Source of the DNA: Brevibacillus_H sp041920465
GTDB taxonomy: Bacteria > Bacillota > Bacilli > Brevibacillales > Brevibacillaceae
DNA: 64,000 bases
Reading direction: 5' to 3'
Assembly: GCA_041920465.1 (NCBI GenBank)
Contig: JBHGXW010000020.1
Coordinates: forward strand, 62,001-126,000
The notes under the pieces were generated by a model that was given only the letters and a program-made list of their open reading frames with translations, was not told the DNA's origin and ran no database searches. Position numbers and translations under genes: made by a program. Of this stretch, positions 1 to 7,925 are shown piece after piece. The stretch's first letter is position 1. Each line of letters begins with the position of its first letter.

Positions 1-237
1 GCAGGTGTCTTATATCTGGGAATCATCTCAACGGCCGGGGCGTTCTATCTGTGGAACAAGGGGTTTGAGCTGATGAGTGCGGGCAGCGCAGCCGGCTTCT
101 TCTTTATTCAGCCGATTGTCGGTTCTTTTTTTGGCTGGCTGCTTTTGGATGAGCATTTGAATCTGGGCTTTTTCATTGGCGCCCTTCTGATTTTTGGAGG
201 GGTCGCAATCTCCAATCTTGGTGTCAAACGCCGTTAG
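1..237 (+). CDS. EamA/DMT family transporter, C-terminal part
   Basis: The reading frame is open from the first base and ends at the TAG at 235-237, leaving 78 residues of a gene that begins before the window. The peptide is very hydrophobic, with about two membrane segments separated by a short polar loop containing a Leu-Leu-Asp-Glu-His stretch, and it ends in Lys-Arg-Arg. The pattern of Gly/Ala-rich helix, 'QPIVGSFFGWLLLDEHL' loop and 'GALLIFGGVAISN' helix is typical of the last EamA repeat of drug/metabolite transporters. The substrate cannot be inferred. Confidence 0.8.
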   Translation, partial: AGVLYLGIISTAGAFYLWNKGFELMSAGSAAGFFFIQPIVGSFFGWLLLDEHLNLGFFIGALLIFGGVAISNLGVKRR

Positions 238-308
238 GACGAATCAGGCGTGCCGGCCGTTTGGGCCAAGGCGCGCCTTTTTTCTTGCTGTTTCCTTGAG
301 AATACAAG

Positions 309-1241
309 CTATTGCGAAGCAAAAGCTTCCCCTCTTTTGGCAGCACCCACTGCTTCCCAGATATACAAGGAGACATAACTGCGGTATGGAGCCCAACTCT
401 CGCCAATCCGGCGTATTTGGGATTCATCCGGTTTGTCGGCCAGTCCGTATACAAGCTGGATTCCGTTGCGAAGGCCAATATCAGCAGCAGGCAGCAAATC
501 AGGGCGGCCCATGCCAAACATTAAGAGACACTCCACGGTCCAGCGGCCAATCCCTCTCAACGGAAGCAGGTAGTCTACCACTTCCTGATCGGACATCTGC
601 TCCAGCCGCTCCAGTTCTATCCTTCCTTCCACGACTGCTTTGGCAAAATCAATCAGATATTCAGCTTTTCGCTGGCTGTACTGCAGCTTGCGCAATTCTT
701 CCACCTTGAGATTGGCTACTTTCTCCGGAGTGGGAAACAACAAGTAGGAGTTGCCTTCTTCGTCATACAGGGAATCTCCGGCTAATTGAAGCAAACGGTG
801 CGTAAGTGTGGCTGCAAACGCCAAATTCAACTGTTGGCCAATAATCGTGCGAATCATCGATTGGAACAAATCGGGATCAAGCAAATAGCGCAGCCCGCGG
901 AATGCATCGGCAAGCGGTCGTAGATGCTGATCTTCCGCCATATGCCGGTAAAGCGGCAAAAGATCATAATCAGCCGAAAACATATGGCGAACCGTTGCAA
1001 TCAAAGACTCTTGCTGCTTGGCAGATAACGGTTCATGAGCCGAAACCGTTAAAACGGGATTCTCGCAATCGCCGGAAAAACGCAGCGTCACCAGAACCGG
1101 CCTTCCCTTCAAGCGAAACGCCCGGCGCAAAATACCGCTATTGGCATCAATGCGAAACTGATCGTCGGGATGTGATTCCAGCCTGCGAAGCAATCTTTCG
1201 AATGAATAAGGCGGACGTAAGGGAATTGTCGTATGAAACAT
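309..1241 (-). CDS. alkA: DNA-3-methyladenine glycosylase II (AlkA-type)
   Basis: A 310-residue base-excision repair glycosylase that removes alkylated bases such as 3-methyladenine. The C-terminal half has the helix-hairpin-helix/GPD signature 'LRGIGRWTVECLLMFGMG', followed by 'PAADIGLRNG', whose Asp is the expected catalytic residue. Upstream is 'IIGQQLNLAFAATL', also typical of AlkA. The N-terminal domain resembles the AlkA_N fold. The frame is open 23 codons further upstream, but the ATG at 1241 is preferred because the family begins at 'MFHTTIPL' and a GAGGTG ribosome site lies about 12 bases upstream. It is convergent with the EamA gene; no operon partner is seen. Confidence 0.9.
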   Translation of the reverse strand: MFHTTIPLRPPYSFERLLRRLESHPDDQFRIDANSGILRRAFRLKGRPVLVTLRFSGDCENPVLTVSAHEPLSAKQQESLIATVRHMFSADYDLLPLYRHMAEDQHLRPLADAFRGLRYLLDPDLFQSMIRTIIGQQLNLAFAATLTHRLLQLAGDSLYDEEGNSYLLFPTPEKVANLKVEELRKLQYSQRKAEYLIDFAKAVVEGRIELERLEQMSDQEVVDYLLPLRGIGRWTVECLLMFGMGRPDLLPAADIGLRNGIQLVYGLADKPDESQIRRIGESWAPYRSYVSLYIWEAVGAAKRGEAFASQ

Positions 1242-1321
1242 CGTTCGAATTAACACCTCATTTCTAATCCATATTGTACCAACTCGTCGGGATCGCCTGC
1301 AATCACGCATAATTAGAAAGC

Positions 1322-1347
1322 AAAAACCCCCAGAGAGCTCTGGAGGT
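1322..1347 (-). terminator. Rho-independent terminator of the proline dehydrogenase gene
   Basis: On the minus strand a CCAGAG/CTCTGG-type stem is followed by GGGGG and a run of five T, directly after the stop codon of the proline dehydrogenase gene. Confidence 0.75.
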
Positions 1348-1361
1348 TGAATGACACAATC

Positions 1362-2279
1362 TTATTTGAACAAGCTTTTGAGAACGAACCAAACGTTGGC
1401 AGGACGCTCAGCCAAGCGGCGCATGTTGTATCCGAACCAGTCATTGCCGTATGGTACGTAGACACGCATGCGGTAGCCTTCTTTCGCAAGGTCAAGCTGA
1501 GCTTGCGTACGGATTCCGTACAGCATCTGGAATTCAAATTGAGTACGGGGAATTTTGTATTCTTTCTCAAGCTGCTTCACATAATTGATGATGTTGTCGT
1601 CGTGCGTTGCGATCGCAGCATAGCAACCGTTCAGCAAGTGCTGCTTAATGATTTTCTTGTAATTTTCATCCACATCCGCTTTGTTCGGAAAGGCAACTTC
1701 CGGAGATTCCTTATACGCGCCTTTCACCAGACGAAGGTTTACTTTTTTCTCCTTCAACTTCTCAATGTCGTCAGCAGACTTGTACAGGTAGGCTTGGATG
1801 ACAGTGCCCACGTTGTCATACTCTTGGAGAAGTTCATCCAAAATCTCAAGAGTAACCTCGTTATGTGCGTAGTCTTCCATATCGATGCGGACGAAGTTGT
1901 TTCCGTACTGCTTGGCAGCATCGAGAATACGGCGCATGTTTTTCATGCACAGATCACGGCTGATATCAAGACCGAGCTGGGTCATTTTGAGCGAGAGGTT
2001 GCAGTTCACGCCAGAGGTGTAAATGGCTTCAAGCGTTTTAATACAGTAATCAGTTGATTCATTCGCTTCTTCTACGCTGAATACAAATTCGCCCAAGTGA
2101 TCCAGCGTACACACAAGCCCTTTGTTGTTCAACTCTCGCACGTTGGCGATTGCTTCCGGAATGGTGACACCCGCTACAAATCGGCTCGCCCCGAAACGAA
2201 GTCCCCATTTTTTCGCTGCCGCGTTTAATGATTTACTTTTGGATAGGAACAGAAAAAAGTCCCTCATGAGTTGTTCCAT
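1362..2279 (-). CDS. Proline dehydrogenase (monofunctional PRODH)
   Basis: A 305-residue FAD enzyme that oxidises L-proline to pyrroline-5-carboxylate and passes electrons to the quinone pool. Length and sequence fit the monofunctional Gram-positive PRODH barrel: 'TLDHLGEFV' near the N-terminus, 'NLSLKMTQLGLDIS', 'VRIDMEDYAH', 'VKGAYKES', and the C-terminal 'FEFQMLYGIR' and 'YVPYGNDWFGYNMRRLAERP' segments that bind FAD and proline. The ATG at 2279 is chosen because an AGGAGGAG ribosome site lies between it and the in-frame ATG seven codons upstream. It stands alone, without a neighbouring P5C dehydrogenase, behind a sigma-54-type promoter and divergent from a sigma-54 activator gene. Confidence 0.93.
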   Translation of the reverse strand: MEQLMRDFFLFLSKSKSLNAAAKKWGLRFGASRFVAGVTIPEAIANVRELNNKGLVCTLDHLGEFVFSVEEANESTDYCIKTLEAIYTSGVNCNLSLKMTQLGLDISRDLCMKNMRRILDAAKQYGNNFVRIDMEDYAHNEVTLEILDELLQEYDNVGTVIQAYLYKSADDIEKLKEKKVNLRLVKGAYKESPEVAFPNKADVDENYKKIIKQHLLNGCYAAIATHDDNIINYVKQLEKEYKIPRTQFEFQMLYGIRTQAQLDLAKEGYRMRVYVPYGNDWFGYNMRRLAERPANVWFVLKSLFK

Positions 2280-2314
2280 CGTTCCAAGTCTCCTCCTCAT
2301 CTTGCCTGTCTGAT

Positions 2315-2352
2315 TGACATATTAAGCAAGAAGCGTGCCAATCAATATGTCA
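2315..2352. repeat. Inverted repeat flanking the sigma-54 promoter
   Basis: TGACATATT at 2315-2323 is matched by its exact complement AATATGTCA at 2344-2352. The two arms bracket the -24/-12 promoter of the proline dehydrogenase gene. This could be a regulator site or chance in AT-rich DNA. Confidence 0.35.
2325..2340 (-). promoter_or_regulatory. Sigma-54 (-24/-12) promoter of the proline dehydrogenase gene
   Basis: The minus strand reads TGGCAC-GCTTC-TTGCT, which matches the sigma-54 consensus TGGCAC-N5-TTGCW at every defined position. The predicted transcription start falls about a dozen bases downstream, some 35 bases before the start codon. The adjacent divergent gene encodes an activator with an intact GAFTGA motif, which supports the call. 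Confidence 0.88.
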
Positions 2353-2400
2353 CAACAAATACATAGAAAACAGCTTGATTTTTGCATTTATCGACATTTA

Positions 2401-2427
2401 TGTACAATTTGTGTTCATTGTTGTACA
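2401..2427. promoter_or_regulatory. Candidate enhancer site for the sigma-54 activator
   Basis: TGTACAA (2401-2407) and TTGTACA (2421-2427) form a perfect inverted repeat with a 13-base spacer, about 65-85 bases upstream of the -24/-12 promoter and just upstream of the activator gene. Position and symmetry suit an upstream activating sequence bound by the Fis-type helix-turn-helix of the divergent activator. This is an inference from symmetry only. Confidence 0.45.
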
Positions 2428-2470
2428 CTAATGCTTATATAATTCTTCTTTTAATATAGGATGTGATCTT

Positions 2471-4126
2471 TTGAAATCCTTATTCTCGCTTCAAACGCCT
2501 GTACAGCAGATCTTTTTGCCAATCGAACCGGATCAATTGACACAAATAGACAAAACAAACTTTGCCGGTACTGTTTCCATCCATTCTTCTGTAATGGAAG
2601 CAGCATCCATTTTCATTAACTCACGGCATGCTTCGCCGCAATCGATTGAGTCGCCTCTTTTGGTCGTTGACAAGGAAGAACGCCCGGTTGGCACTCTTCC
2701 CGTAGTTACGTTATTGGAGGTGCTCGCTACCATCTCCTCTAATCAGTCTTCTCTGCTTGATACGCTGCTTGCCACGATGAGTGAGGCGACGACTGTGGTA
2801 GACAAGGAAAACACGGTTGTGTACTGGAACGAAGCCGCAGAAAAAATTTATAAACTTGCAAAACAAGAAGTGATCGGTACCTCTTTGGACACACACTTCG
2901 CGAGTGAGTCAATCCGGCTGAAGGACGCTTTGACGGAAGGCGCTTCTGTACAGCGGATGTATCATATCCCTCGTCCCGATCACCACGTTCTGATCAATTC
3001 GGCTCCCATCCGCCAGAATGGACAGATCATTGGAGCAATCTCTATCGAGCAGGATATTACGGAGTTGGTCCGCCTTCACGAGGAATTGGCCCATACGACC
3101 GCCCATCTGCACAATTTGCAGCAGGAAATGAATCGATTTCAGGCTACGGATGATTCATTTTATCCCATTAAGGGACATTCGGCGGCGATTCAACAAGCCA
3201 TTCAGTCGGCTAAAAAGGTGGCCCAGACGGATGCAACCGTCCTCCTCTATGGGGAAAGCGGTGTAGGGAAAGAGTTGTTTGCACAGGCGATTCATCAGTC
3301 CAGCCGCCGTCGGGAAAAGCCGTTTATCGCGATTAATTGTGCAGCCATCCCTGCTGCTTTGTTCGAAAGCGAATTATTCGGTTACCAAGGGGGAGCATTC
3401 ACCGGAGCGGAACGGAAAGGGAAGCCGGGCAAACTGGAATTGGCGCATGGGGGTACACTCTTTTTGGATGAAGTGGGAGAACTGCCGCTGGAGCTGCAAG
3501 TGAAGCTGCTTCGCGCCCTGCAGGAACGACAGTTTTACCGCATAGGCGGTACGGAGCCGATTACGGTGAACACGAGAATTATTGCGGCAACCAATCGCAA
3601 CCTTGAACAGATGGTGGCAGAAGGCAAATTCCGTGAAGATTTGTATTATCGGCTGAACGTCTTTTCCCTGGAAATTCCTCCACTTCGCGAAAGAAAAGAA
3701 GATATTCCGGGGCTTGTCCAAATTTTTTTGCAAGAATACTCCGTTACCCACGAACATCCGGTTCCCCGCATCTCTTCCGAAGTGATGCAAGCATTGCTTG
3801 ACTATTCGTGGCCAGGCAATATCCGGCAGTTGCGCAACGTGATGGAACGGCTGTCGATTCTGCAGGAAGGCGGCGTGATTTTTTACGAGCATTTGCCGCT
3901 CTCCATCAAGACCCATATGCCTGCTTCGCTTACCGTCAGCCGGGCTATGTATGCCAATGACCATTCCCTGGATGCGCCGTTTGCCGTTTATGACGAAGCC
4001 CAGGAGAAGAAACGAATCATTTCAGCGCTGGACCGCACATACGGCAACAAGAAAGCTGCCGCCCAATTACTGGGGATTTCGCGCGGAACGCTGTACAACA
4101 AGCTGCGCAAATACGGAATAGAGTAA
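2471..4126 (+). CDS. Sigma-54-dependent transcriptional activator (PAS-AAA+-Fis HTH)
   Basis: A 551-residue enhancer-binding protein of the RocR/BkdR type. Residues about 10-85 look like a degenerate CBS-type sensor region, 92-205 a PAS domain ('VVYWNEAAEKIYK'), and about 236-460 the AAA+ module with Walker A GESGVGKE (261-268), the sigma-54 contact loop GAFTGA (308-313) and Walker B TLFLDE. The last 30 residues are a Fis-type helix-turn-helix ('AAQLLGISRGTLYNKLRKYG'). The start is a TTG with a modest AGGATGTG ribosome site. It is divergent from the proline dehydrogenase gene, which carries the only sigma-54 promoter I found here, so that gene is the likely target. The inducing ligand is unknown; proline or a product is plausible. 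Confidence 0.93.
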   Translation: MKSLFSLQTPVQQIFLPIEPDQLTQIDKTNFAGTVSIHSSVMEAASIFINSRHASPQSIESPLLVVDKEERPVGTLPVVTLLEVLATISSNQSSLLDTLLATMSEATTVVDKENTVVYWNEAAEKIYKLAKQEVIGTSLDTHFASESIRLKDALTEGASVQRMYHIPRPDHHVLINSAPIRQNGQIIGAISIEQDITELVRLHEELAHTTAHLHNLQQEMNRFQATDDSFYPIKGHSAAIQQAIQSAKKVAQTDATVLLYGESGVGKELFAQAIHQSSRRREKPFIAINCAAIPAALFESELFGYQGGAFTGAERKGKPGKLELAHGGTLFLDEVGELPLELQVKLLRALQERQFYRIGGTEPITVNTRIIAATNRNLEQMVAEGKFREDLYYRLNVFSLEIPPLRERKEDIPGLVQIFLQEYSVTHEHPVPRISSEVMQALLDYSWPGNIRQLRNVMERLSILQEGGVIFYEHLPLSIKTHMPASLTVSRAMYANDHSLDAPFAVYDEAQEKKRIISALDRTYGNKKAAAQLLGISRGTLYNKLRKYGIE

Positions 4127-4137
4127 TAACCCCAAAA

Positions 4138-4171
4138 AACCCTCCCGCATTTTTGATTCGGGAGGGTTTTT
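4138..4171. terminator. Terminator between the sigma-54 activator and PilZ genes
   Basis: AACCCTCCCG and CGGGAGGGTT pair across an 11-base loop and are followed by a T run on the plus strand; an A run on the other side makes it usable in both directions between the two convergent genes. Confidence 0.8.
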
Positions 4172-4175
4172 CCTG

Positions 4176-4775
4176 CTATTTGATCTTTAATTCTTGCAAT
4201 TGTCGATGCAATAAATATTTCCGCAACTCATGCAAGCTTTTGCTCGTAATGTCAATGATTTTGCAGCCGTGAACGTAACCGTCCTGCTCATTGATATGGA
4301 TTACTTCCAATTTTGATTGGACAATGCCTTTCTCCCGTCCGTACAGTTCCGAGTAGAAGGTGAGCTGCGTTTTCGGCGCGATCTTCTGCTCAAATCGGAA
4401 AGCAAGCCCGCCCAAACTAAGATTAACCACTTCCACCTTAGGGTCGGCTATCCCGGTTTTCGACGTATTCTGGGATACTACCCTGATCCATCCGGGAAGG
4501 GTTACATCATACCGCGGGTACCGCCGGCGCTGTTCCTTGAATTCCAGCACACTTGGGGGATTAAAGATAATTAGCCGCTTCGGCTCCTTGGCCAAAACCA
4601 CGCCTTGAAACGAATAAATTTCAGACAAATCCCGGGTAATCATGCATGAGACCGGATCGCCTACGCTGATCTCGATCTCTTCCTCAAATACCGCTTCCAC
4701 GATATCCCCCTGTTCATATTTGACACTGCCCTCAATCATTTTTTTCCCGTGTTTGATTTGGATTATATCCTCCAT
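4176..4775 (-). CDS. PilZ-domain c-di-GMP receptor (YcgR/YpfA-like flagellar brake)
   Basis: A 199-residue protein with an N-terminal YcgR-like beta domain (about residues 1-85) and a C-terminal PilZ domain. The c-di-GMP contact motif RxxxR is present in 'QRRRYPRYDV', and the second motif (D/N)xSxxG in 'VNLSLGGLAF'. Proteins of this layout act as flagellar brakes in Bacillus, binding the motor when c-di-GMP rises; motAB and a diguanylate cyclase also occur in this window. The ATG at 4775 is preferred over the one six codons upstream because a GGAGG site lies between them. Confidence 0.88.
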   Translation of the reverse strand: MEDIIQIKHGKKMIEGSVKYEQGDIVEAVFEEEIEISVGDPVSCMITRDLSEIYSFQGVVLAKEPKRLIIFNPPSVLEFKEQRRRYPRYDVTLPGWIRVVSQNTSKTGIADPKVEVVNLSLGGLAFRFEQKIAPKTQLTFYSELYGREKGIVQSKLEVIHINEQDGYVHGCKIIDITSKSLHELRKYLLHRQLQELKIK

Positions 4776-4896
4776 ATATTCCTCCGCGCCCAAATATTTC
4801 TGTAATCTTATATACCCTGATTGGCGAAAAAGAATCCTACCTGCTGCAAAAATAAGTTATAATGGGAGCATCGCTCCAAGGGAGGTTATCGTACAC

Positions 4897-5070
4897 ATGT
4901 CTTCTTATCAATTGATTACACTTCTTTTGGCCTTTTCCGTAGCCTCTTGCCTTGTTGGAATCGGCATTGCCATCAGCCTGAAAAGCGTCATCGGCGGAAT
5001 CGCCTGTGCGCTCTTGGCTACGATTCTGATGGGTGTAGGTTTCTCCTACAAGAAAAGACATCAAGGCTAA
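4897..5070 (+). CDS. Small membrane protein, DUF5325 (YlaF-like)
   Basis: A 57-residue protein with two predicted membrane helices ('LITLLLAFSVASCLVGIGIAI' and 'IACALLATILMGVGF') joined by a short Lys-containing turn and ending in a basic tail. This matches the DUF5325/YlaF family of Bacillales in length and arrangement. An AGGGAGG ribosome site lies 11 bases before the ATG. Its last four bases overlap the end of the convergent terpene synthase gene. Function is unknown. Confidence 0.75.
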   Translation: MSSYQLITLLLAFSVASCLVGIGIAISLKSVIGGIACALLATILMGVGFSYKKRHQG

Positions 5071-6128
5071 CGGCGTATCAGCAAGCTGTTCAAATAAAAC
5101 AACAGAGATGCCAAGCCGCTTGCTTCCCGCAGCAACTGCTTGGAAATGGCATAAATTTGCGGCTGGCTGCGGTTTACTTTGCGATCGGCCAAATAGAATG
5201 CTACCAATCCATCCACAATCATGCGGTGGAACTCAGGATGCGGCAGCCGCTCTAAGCTTGCTTTCGCCTGCTCGATAAAATACTGCAACCGCTCCAAAGC
5301 TTCCTCAGTGGACCGATAGTAACTCACAAAATTCAGATCCCCGCCAATTCGGTCTTCCTCTAAATCAATCAAGTAATCGAGCAGTATATGTAACCCGCAA
5401 ATCCACGGAAAATAAGCGGCATTTAACGCGTCTACATGCTCGGGATCGATCTCGGGTTGGGTTGCCAGGCAAAACAGCGCGAAGATCCCAATCGTCGACC
5501 CTGTCACCGCCGAAAATTCCTGCCAAAATAATTGCGGACAGAGAAGCTTGTACTTTTCCCACCAGGCGAGAAGTTCAGCTTCTCTTTTTTCATGGGCGAT
5601 ATGTTTGTACACTTGCAAATCACTATACAGGGAAGAGAGTTCCAACACTTTCGATTGTATGCTGGCATAAGAAGGCAGCTTCTTGATTTGTTTCTGGCAC
5701 TCCAGCACCAACCCCGCCAAAAAACCACCATCATCCTTTTCGTTGCGGTACCGATAATAGTTCCGAAGCGGAGCGTCAGGCACCAGCGCATCCTGCATCG
5801 CATAATGCAGCTGCCTGAAATCCTGCGGGTCCAGAGAAGTGCTGCGATCACACAAGTTATCCAGATAATCGCTGATCGTTTGATAAGCTACAATGAGCGG
5901 AACCAGTGTATCTGCGTGCGCAATTACCTGTGTCGCATAAACGGTACCGCCCTCACAATGAAACCGTTTGGTTTCCATACTGGCGAGGGCTTGCTTACGC
6001 AATTCAGGATCGGGAATATTCTGGGCTTTGTTGTACCAGTGTGCGAAGGTATGGTCTAAACGCGGTTTCACATAGCGATACATACGATATAAAAGCTGCC
6101 AAGAATGCCGTATTGGTTTCCCATTCAC
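5067..6128 (-). CDS. ytpB: Tetraprenyl-beta-curcumene synthase (YtpB, DUF2600)
   Basis: A 353-residue all-helical protein of the DUF2600 family. The Bacillus subtilis member converts heptaprenyl diphosphate to tetraprenyl-beta-curcumene, the precursor of cyclic C35 sesquarterpenes. Two Asp-rich motifs expected to bind Mg-diphosphate are visible: 'DYLDNLCDR' and 'DYLIDLEEDRIGGDLNF'. The start is taken as the GTG at 6128, because a strong AAGGAGG site lies 8 bases upstream and the longer open frame has no ribosome site. No squalene-hopene cyclase gene is nearby, so the cyclase partner must lie elsewhere if the pathway is complete. Confidence 0.88.
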   Translation of the reverse strand: MNGKPIRHSWQLLYRMYRYVKPRLDHTFAHWYNKAQNIPDPELRKQALASMETKRFHCEGGTVYATQVIAHADTLVPLIVAYQTISDYLDNLCDRSTSLDPQDFRQLHYAMQDALVPDAPLRNYYRYRNEKDDGGFLAGLVLECQKQIKKLPSYASIQSKVLELSSLYSDLQVYKHIAHEKREAELLAWWEKYKLLCPQLFWQEFSAVTGSTIGIFALFCLATQPEIDPEHVDALNAAYFPWICGLHILLDYLIDLEEDRIGGDLNFVSYYRSTEEALERLQYFIEQAKASLERLPHPEFHRMIVDGLVAFYLADRKVNRSQPQIYAISKQLLREASGLASLLFYLNSLLIRR

Positions 6129-6296
6129 ATCCCTATCCTCCTTTTTGTGCCATCCACATTGTAGCACAAGATTTTTACCCACCGTTAGTATAACGTCCTA
6201 TCCCCCATTTTTACCCATTTTCCCCTTCTCAACTCCAATCACTTTGTGAATTTTTCGGTGTTATCATTATGAACTTTCTATATTTTCTGTAGTTTT

Positions 6297-6326
6297 TTGT
6301 AGGATTCAATGGCACTTCTTTATAAT
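6297..6326 (+). promoter_or_regulatory. Probable sigma-A promoter of the TRAP transporter operon
   Basis: TTGTAG, an 18-base spacer and TATAAT lie about 55 bases upstream of the GTG start of the TAXI solute-binding protein gene. Confidence 0.5.
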
Positions 6327-6380
6327 AAATGCAAAATGTTCCTGTACATACAAAAAAAGAAATGAAAAGGGGGATTTCAT

Positions 6381-7361
6381 GTGAAGAAACGAACATTGCT
6401 TGCATCTCTATTATTTTTTGTCAGTATGACACTTCTCAGCGCTTGTGGCGGAGCAACCACATCAACCGGTCAGTCAGCCAGCAAAGACCCTTCGCAAGTG
6501 ATTATTGCAACGGGTGGTACGGGAGGAACGTACTATCCCCTAGGAGGTGGTATGGCCGAACAAATTTCCAAAAATGCAGGCGTAACGGCAACCGCCCAAT
6601 CAACAGGAGCTTCCGCCGAAAACATCCGCTTGCTGCGTGACAAAAAAGCAGACATCGCCTTTACGCAAAGCGACATCGCCGATTATGCCAGCAAAGGTGT
6701 TAACATGTTCCAGCAGGACGGCAAAATCGAATCTTTCCAAGTGATGGGCTCACTATATAACGAAACCGTACAGCTTGTCGTGTCAGCCGACAGCAATATT
6801 AATTCGGTCGCCGATCTGAAAGGCAAGCGTGTTTCCGTTGGTGCGCCGGGAAGCGGAACTGAAGCCAACGCGATGCAAATTCTCGAAGCTTACGGACTGA
6901 AATTCGAAGATTTGCAGCTTCAGCGCCTCTCTTTTGCTGATTCCGCCAAGGCGATCCAGGACGGGCAGCTGGATGCCGCTTTCCAAACAGCAGGTACACC
7001 AACCGCCGCGATAACCGAATTGGCAGCTACCAAAGGCGTGAAGATTGTCGCTATTGATCCCGACAAGATTGATGCGCTGATCGCGAAATATCCGTATTAC
7101 GTCAAAACAACGATTCCGGCCAACACCTATCAAACCGTTCCGACCGACATAACTACAGTCTCTGTGAAAGCGATGTTAATCGTACGCAGCGACTTAAGTG
7201 AAGACTTGGTGTACAAAATGACCAAAGCCATTTTTGAAAATACCGACAAACTGGGTCACGCCAAGGCAAAAGAAATCAAAATGGACAAAGCACTGGAAGG
7301 GGTTAGCCTGCCAGTACATCCGGGTGCCAAAAAATTCTTCAGCGAAAAAGGTGTAAAATAA
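6381..7361 (+). CDS. TAXI-family TRAP transporter solute-binding lipoprotein
   Basis: A 326-residue extracytoplasmic binding protein. It has a lipoprotein signal peptide with lipobox LSAC (Cys22), followed by the TAXI family opening 'IIATGGTGGTYYPLGGGMAEQISK'. The GGTYYPLG segment is typical of TRAP-associated extracytoplasmic immunogenic proteins. The start is a GTG behind an AAGGGGG site. It is the first gene of a three-gene operon with a DUF1850 gene and a fused DctQ-DctM permease, so it delivers substrate to that permease. TAXI proteins often bind glutamate or other dicarboxylates; the substrate cannot be read from the sequence. Confidence 0.92.
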   Translation: MKKRTLLASLLFFVSMTLLSACGGATTSTGQSASKDPSQVIIATGGTGGTYYPLGGGMAEQISKNAGVTATAQSTGASAENIRLLRDKKADIAFTQSDIADYASKGVNMFQQDGKIESFQVMGSLYNETVQLVVSADSNINSVADLKGKRVSVGAPGSGTEANAMQILEAYGLKFEDLQLQRLSFADSAKAIQDGQLDAAFQTAGTPTAAITELAATKGVKIVAIDPDKIDALIAKYPYYVKTTIPANTYQTVPTDITTVSVKAMLIVRSDLSEDLVYKMTKAIFENTDKLGHAKAKEIKMDKALEGVSLPVHPGAKKFFSEKGVK

Positions 7362-7367
7362 TTCCAT

Positions 7368-7925
7368 ATGTCAGCGCAAAGCCATACGGTTTCATGGAAA
7401 GGGCGGAGTAGAATCCGCCTTTTCCCCTTCTTGCTTCTAATCATTTTGATCGCGGGCATGTTCACCTTTCCCTTCGAGCAGTACCTCGTCATCCGTGATA
7501 CCAGAACCAATCAGCTGCTTTGGAAAATGAAAGCGCCAGAAAACAGTACCTTCTCCATTCAATGGACGCATTCCATCCATCGGACACCTGTTGAAGAATA
7601 TTACGTCATTCATAACCGACAGATTGAACTTACCCGAATGTCGTTTAAAGATTACGGAATCGGCATGAACAGCCAGCTAGCTTCCGGGGAACAGTTGATC
7701 ATGGAAGAAGGCAAGTTCGTGATTGCCAACATGAAGCAAATTTTCCCCGCGCTTCATCTGTTTGTCGGACAAGTGCGGGCCCATCACACGATTCACGTCG
7801 GAGAGTTCAGCATGCCGCTTGAAGCCGTCGCGCAACCGGGCACAGCCATCACTATTTCAGTGGAACAGCAGTCCATCGTCAATCTATTAGGAGGGGATTT
7901 TATACGTGAGCACCGTTACGAATAA
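7368..7925 (+). CDS. DUF1850 protein, TRAP transporter accessory
   Basis: A 185-residue protein with one N-terminal membrane helix ('LFPFLLLIILIAGMFTF') and an exported beta-rich domain. The motif 'FSIQWTHSIHRTPVEEYY' is the core signature of DUF1850. Such proteins are usually encoded between a TAXI binding protein and a fused TRAP permease, as here: the gene begins 6 bases after the binding-protein gene and its last 20 bases overlap the permease start. No biochemical role is established; a function in substrate handling or complex assembly is inferred from this linkage. Confidence 0.82.
   Translation: MSAQSHTVSWKGRSRIRLFPFLLLIILIAGMFTFPFEQYLVIRDTRTNQLLWKMKAPENSTFSIQWTHSIHRTPVEEYYVIHNRQIELTRMSFKDYGIGMNSQLASGEQLIMEEGKFVIANMKQIFPALHLFVGQVRAHHTIHVGEFSMPLEAVAQPGTAITISVEQQSIVNLLGGDFIREHRYE

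Noticed and set aside
6310..6326. Second sigma-54 promoter before the TRAP operon (TGGCAC followed by TATAA)
   Set aside because: The essential GC of the -12 element is missing; a sigma-A promoter fits better.
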